Positions 5,061-7,044 of a stretch of DNA of 7,044 nucleotides are shown here, piece by piece; the stretch's first letter is position 1, and every line of letters starts with the position of its first letter. The stretch is from DASZPL01 sp035550315 (GTDB taxonomy: Bacteria > Actinomycetota > Actinomycetes > JAFAQI01). The notes below the pieces were generated by a model, which made no database searches, was not told the origin of the DNA, and saw nothing but the letters and a program-made list of their open reading frames with translations. Both the position numbers and the translations under genes were made by a program. The stretch spans positions 1 through 7,044 of the forward strand of contig DASZPL010000104.1 of assembly GCA_035550315.1 (NCBI GenBank), read 5' to 3'.

Positions 5061-5102
5061 AGTGGTGGTGGCGGGGCGTGGTCGGGGCTGGCGGGCGGTG
5101 GC
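5061..5102 (-). other. C-rich, G-poor 3' tract after the MFS stop codon
   Basis: Read on the minus strand as mRNA, these 42 nt contain 27 C, 7 G, 7 A and 1 T, placed between the MFS stop codon and palindrome copy 2. The composition matches the tract after the exported barrel gene (36 C and 7 G of 55). Near the palindrome both tracts contain CGCCACC followed by a CCACC/TACC-like stretch and TCGCCAAACCC. A Rho-loading role is inferred. Confidence 0.45.
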
Positions 5103-6617
5103 TTAGAGCGATTCGTTGACCGCTTGCATGGTGGCGGCGGCGGTGGCGACGTCGCGGGAGTAGCTGCGGACGCCGCGCATCAGCCAGATCGCGCCGAGCC
5201 CGAGCGGCAGCAACATGAGCAAGAACGTCGTGCGCAGCGCGCCGCCGCCGTTGCCGCCGCCGAAGATGGTGTCCGACGTAAAGCCGAACAGCAGCGGCGC
5301 GGTCGCCTGTGCCAACGTGCGCAGCGCCGTACGGATGCCTTCGGCCCGGCCCCACAGCATCGCCGGCATGATGTCGAGCCGGGCGGCGTCGAGTGGCGGG
5401 TTCTGCGCGGACAGGCCGAACGCCGCGAGCACTAGCCACGGCAGCGCCTTGGTCGGGCTGTGCGTGATCAGCGCGGGGATGAACGCGGCGGTGGCGAGCG
5501 CGGCGGAGATCCAGGCGACCTGCATTCGGCCGGTCAGCACGTGCCGGGCGAGCAGCCAGTCGCCGATCCGGCCACCGAGGAGTACGCCGATGACGGCGCC
5601 GCCGCCGAGCACCAGGATGAGCAGGTTGGCGAGCGCGGTGTTGACGCCGTACTGCTGGTGGACCAGTTCGGAGCCGAAGGTCTGGACGCCGGCAAGATAG
5701 AAGTAGCCGAACGCGCCGGCCACGATCATGATCACGTTGGTGCGGATCGACAGCACGTAGCGAGTGGCGTCGATCAGCCCGAGCCGGCGCGGGTCGACCC
5801 GCAGGATCTTGCCGGTGCGCGGGTTGATGCCCTTGGCGCGAGAGACCCGCTGCGCGTCGGTCTCCTCGAGTTGCTCCTCGGCCTCGACGTCTTCGCCGGC
5901 AGGATGGACGTCGGCGCGGGTCGGGATGCTTTCGGCGCCGGGTGGGATCGCGCCGGCGCCGCCACGCACCGGCTCGGGCAGCTTGAGTACGACGACGGCG
6001 AGCAGGAACGCCGGCAGCGCGAGCACGATGAACGCCAGCCGCCACGACAGCGCGGCGATGTCACCGGTGACCGCGAACCCGAAGCCGCCGCCGAGCAGCT
6101 CGCCGGTGAGGACGTAGGAGTAGATCCGGCCGCGCTCGGCGCTGGCGAACCAGTCGCCGAGCATCGACGCGATCACCGGCCCCGCCGAGGCGGTGGCGAT
6201 GCCGAGCGCGAGCCGGCTCAGCAGCAGGTGGCCGAACGAGCCGACGGTCGCGCTCCACACCATGCACGCGCCCCAGAGCGCGATCGACAAGCCGAGGACG
6301 GTACGCCGGCGCATCCGGTCGGCCATCACGCCGAACGGGATGCTCGCGACCGCGGCGACCAGCGAGTTCACCGCGACCAGCAAGCCGATGTCGCTATTAG
6401 AGATATGGAGCGCGTGGCGCAGCGTGTTGGCGCTCGCGCCCACGGTGGCACTGTCGGCGCTCGATAGTGCAAGCACCGCACCGAGCGTGACGATGACGCG
6501 GGTCCGGGCCGGGCCGCCGAACGCCTTCTCGATGCGGCGGCCGATGAGCCGAGCGGTACGCCGGGTGAGACCGGGAGGCGGCGCCGGCGGCGGAGGCAGC
6601 GGCGCGGTCTCGGTCAC
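5103..6617 (-). CDS. Major facilitator superfamily transporter
   Basis: A 504-residue inner-membrane transporter with about 12 helices. The N-terminal 38 residues are cytoplasmic and Pro/Arg-rich (LPPPPAPPPG). Helix one contains SSADSATVGAS (Asp55). The loop after helix two has the MFS motif A, GVMADRMRRRTVLG (96-109), followed by SRLALGIATASAGPVIASMLGDWF and GRIYSYVLTGELLGGGFG. The central cytoplasmic loop (about 218-290) is long and acidic (GEDVEAEEQLEE), then basic (NPRTGKILRVDPRR). The second half has LLGGRIGDWL and a conserved PPLDAARLDIMPAMLWGRAEGIRTALRT stretch. The pattern recalls Spinster-like MFS carriers, but the substrate cannot be read from sequence. GTG 6617 (VTETAPLP) is chosen; the frame stays open upstream, where ATG 6725 or 6722 would overlap the divergent catalase start and lacks a ribosome site. 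Confidence 0.88.
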   Translation of the reverse strand: MTETAPLPPPPAPPPGLTRRTARLIGRRIEKAFGGPARTRVIVTLGAVLALSSADSATVGASANTLRHALHISNSDIGLLVAVNSLVAAVASIPFGVMADRMRRRTVLGLSIALWGACMVWSATVGSFGHLLLSRLALGIATASAGPVIASMLGDWFASAERGRIYSYVLTGELLGGGFGFAVTGDIAALSWRLAFIVLALPAFLLAVVVLKLPEPVRGGAGAIPPGAESIPTRADVHPAGEDVEAEEQLEETDAQRVSRAKGINPRTGKILRVDPRRLGLIDATRYVLSIRTNVIMIVAGAFGYFYLAGVQTFGSELVHQQYGVNTALANLLILVLGGGAVIGVLLGGRIGDWLLARHVLTGRMQVAWISAALATAAFIPALITHSPTKALPWLVLAAFGLSAQNPPLDAARLDIMPAMLWGRAEGIRTALRTLAQATAPLLFGFTSDTIFGGGNGGGALRTTFLLMLLPLGLGAIWLMRGVRSYSRDVATAAATMQAVNESL

Positions 6618-6723
6618 CGCATCAGTCTGCCGGGGCGGCGGGCTCGATGCCCAGGCGGCAACGTGCGATTGCTGGGCCAGTCCCTGGGCACGGGATTCGG
6701 TGGACCCGACGACTGGAGACATC
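6618..6723. promoter_or_regulatory. Divergent promoter region between MFS gene and catalase gene
   Basis: On the minus strand TGGGCA (6653-6648) and CAGACT (6629-6624) are 18 bp apart, and the second ends 6 nt before GTG 6617, the arrangement expected of a leaderless MFS transcript. On the plus strand TTGCTG (6669-6674) and GGGATT (6692-6697) are 17 bp apart, giving a possible catalase start near 6704; GGGATT also loosely resembles the -10 of sigma-B/F-type promoters, though no matching -35 is present. GCCCAG (6649-6654) mirrors CTGGGC (6672-6677), which repeats directly at 6684-6689, a possible operator. The catalase ribosome site GGAG (6715-6718) is clear. Confidence 0.35.
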
Positions 6724-7044
6724 ATGGCGAACGCCGGCACCCCATCCGAAGACGCCCGGCTCGGCGACGAGCAGATCCACCGAGGCCTGGGCGGCGAGAC
6801 GCACCAGCACGCCGGCGACGGTCGGCCGTCGCTGACGACGCAGCAGGGCACGGTCGTGGGCGACGACCAGAACAGCCTGCGGGTCGGCGAGCGCGGGCCG
6901 AGCGCGCTGGAGGACTTCCACTTCCGGGAGAAGATCTTCCACTTCGACCACGAGCGGATCCCGGAGCGAGTCGTGCACGCCCGCGGCTTCGGCGTGCACG
7001 GCTACTTCGAGAACTACGAGCCGCTGACCGACGTGACCATCGCC
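6724..7044 (+). CDS. katE: Catalase, large-subunit (HPII/KatE-like) type, 3' partial
   Basis: The first 107 residues of a haem catalase, which dismutates hydrogen peroxide in the cytoplasm. ATG 6724 has GGAG 5 nt upstream. Residues 1-36 are a variable hydrophilic extension (His, Gln and Gly rich). The conserved core then starts with SLTTQQGTVVGDDQNSL (36-52), GERGPSALEDFHFREKIFHFDHERIPERVVHARG (55-88) and GVHGYFENYEPLTD. His85 in VVHARG is the catalytic distal histidine. The FDHERIPERVVHARG and HGYFENYEP segments and the N-terminal extension favour clade 2 large-subunit catalases over the small-subunit type, but the C-terminal flavodoxin-like domain that would prove it lies outside the window; the symbol is therefore tentative. 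It is divergent from the MFS gene with 106 bp between starts. Confidence 0.92.
   Translation, partial: MANAGTPSEDARLGDEQIHRGLGGETHQHAGDGRPSLTTQQGTVVGDDQNSLRVGERGPSALEDFHFREKIFHFDHERIPERVVHARGFGVHGYFENYEPLTDVTIA

Noticed and set aside
4855..6045. Minus-strand open frame of 396 codons
   Set aside because: Out-of-frame shadow of the MFS gene on the same strand, almost entirely Arg/Ala/Pro, and it runs through palindrome copy 2 and antisense to the membrane-protein gene.
5460..6467. Plus-strand open frame of 335 codons
   Set aside because: Antisense to the MFS gene; composition typical of the reverse strand of a GC-rich coding region.

Overview
The window reads as an ordinary, densely coded piece of a high-G+C actinobacterial chromosome. 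Codon third positions are almost all G or C, GTG starts are common, and the gene families (a MEDS plus ATPase stress regulator, an RsbA-like type; small secreted proteins with Ala-rich leaders) are typical of Actinomycetes. I cannot place it to genus. I see no phage, IS, CRISPR, tRNA or rRNA signal, and no obvious multi-gene novel system.

Layout. Positions 1-695 (minus) hold the N-terminal part of a MEDS-domain regulator running into an anti-sigma-type ATPase domain cut by the window edge. Positions 821-1771 (minus) encode a proline iminopeptidase-like alpha/beta hydrolase. Only 17 bp separate its start from the divergent plus-strand pair 1789-2097 (small Cys-Cys protein of unknown function) and 2094-2654 (RibD C-terminal/dihydrofolate reductase-like), which overlap by ATGA. 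Two small exported proteins follow: 2740-3177 (allene-oxide-cyclase-barrel-like) and 3310-3765 (four-cysteine secreted protein). Next come a VOC/glyoxalase protein (3807-4274) and a six-helix VC0807-like membrane protein (4305-4964). An MFS transporter (5103-6617, minus) converges on the latter, and its start faces a large-subunit-type catalase (6724 onward, plus, cut by the window edge).

The most noteworthy non-coding structure is a dispersed 66-bp palindromic element present twice (3233-3298 and 4995-5060). The copies have 52 of 66 identical positions, identical length, perfect 16-bp outer arms, and one compensatory base-pair change (A-T in one copy, G-C in the other). Each copy lies just beyond a stop codon (of 2740-3177 and, on the minus strand, of 5103-6617), separated from it by a C-rich, G-poor tract (about 64-65% C, 13-17% G on the mRNA strand). 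This layout suggests an mRNA 3'-end module (Rho-type loading region plus stable hairpin) or a REP-like family. That role is inference; the structure is directly visible.

Functionally the genes look like a loose accessory or stress neighbourhood (stress regulator, catalase, glyoxalase-fold and reductase-fold enzymes, exported proteins, transporter) and not one pathway. Two genes (1789 and 6617) lack a visible Shine-Dalgarno and have -10-like hexamers ending 6 nt before the start codon, as expected for leaderless transcripts.
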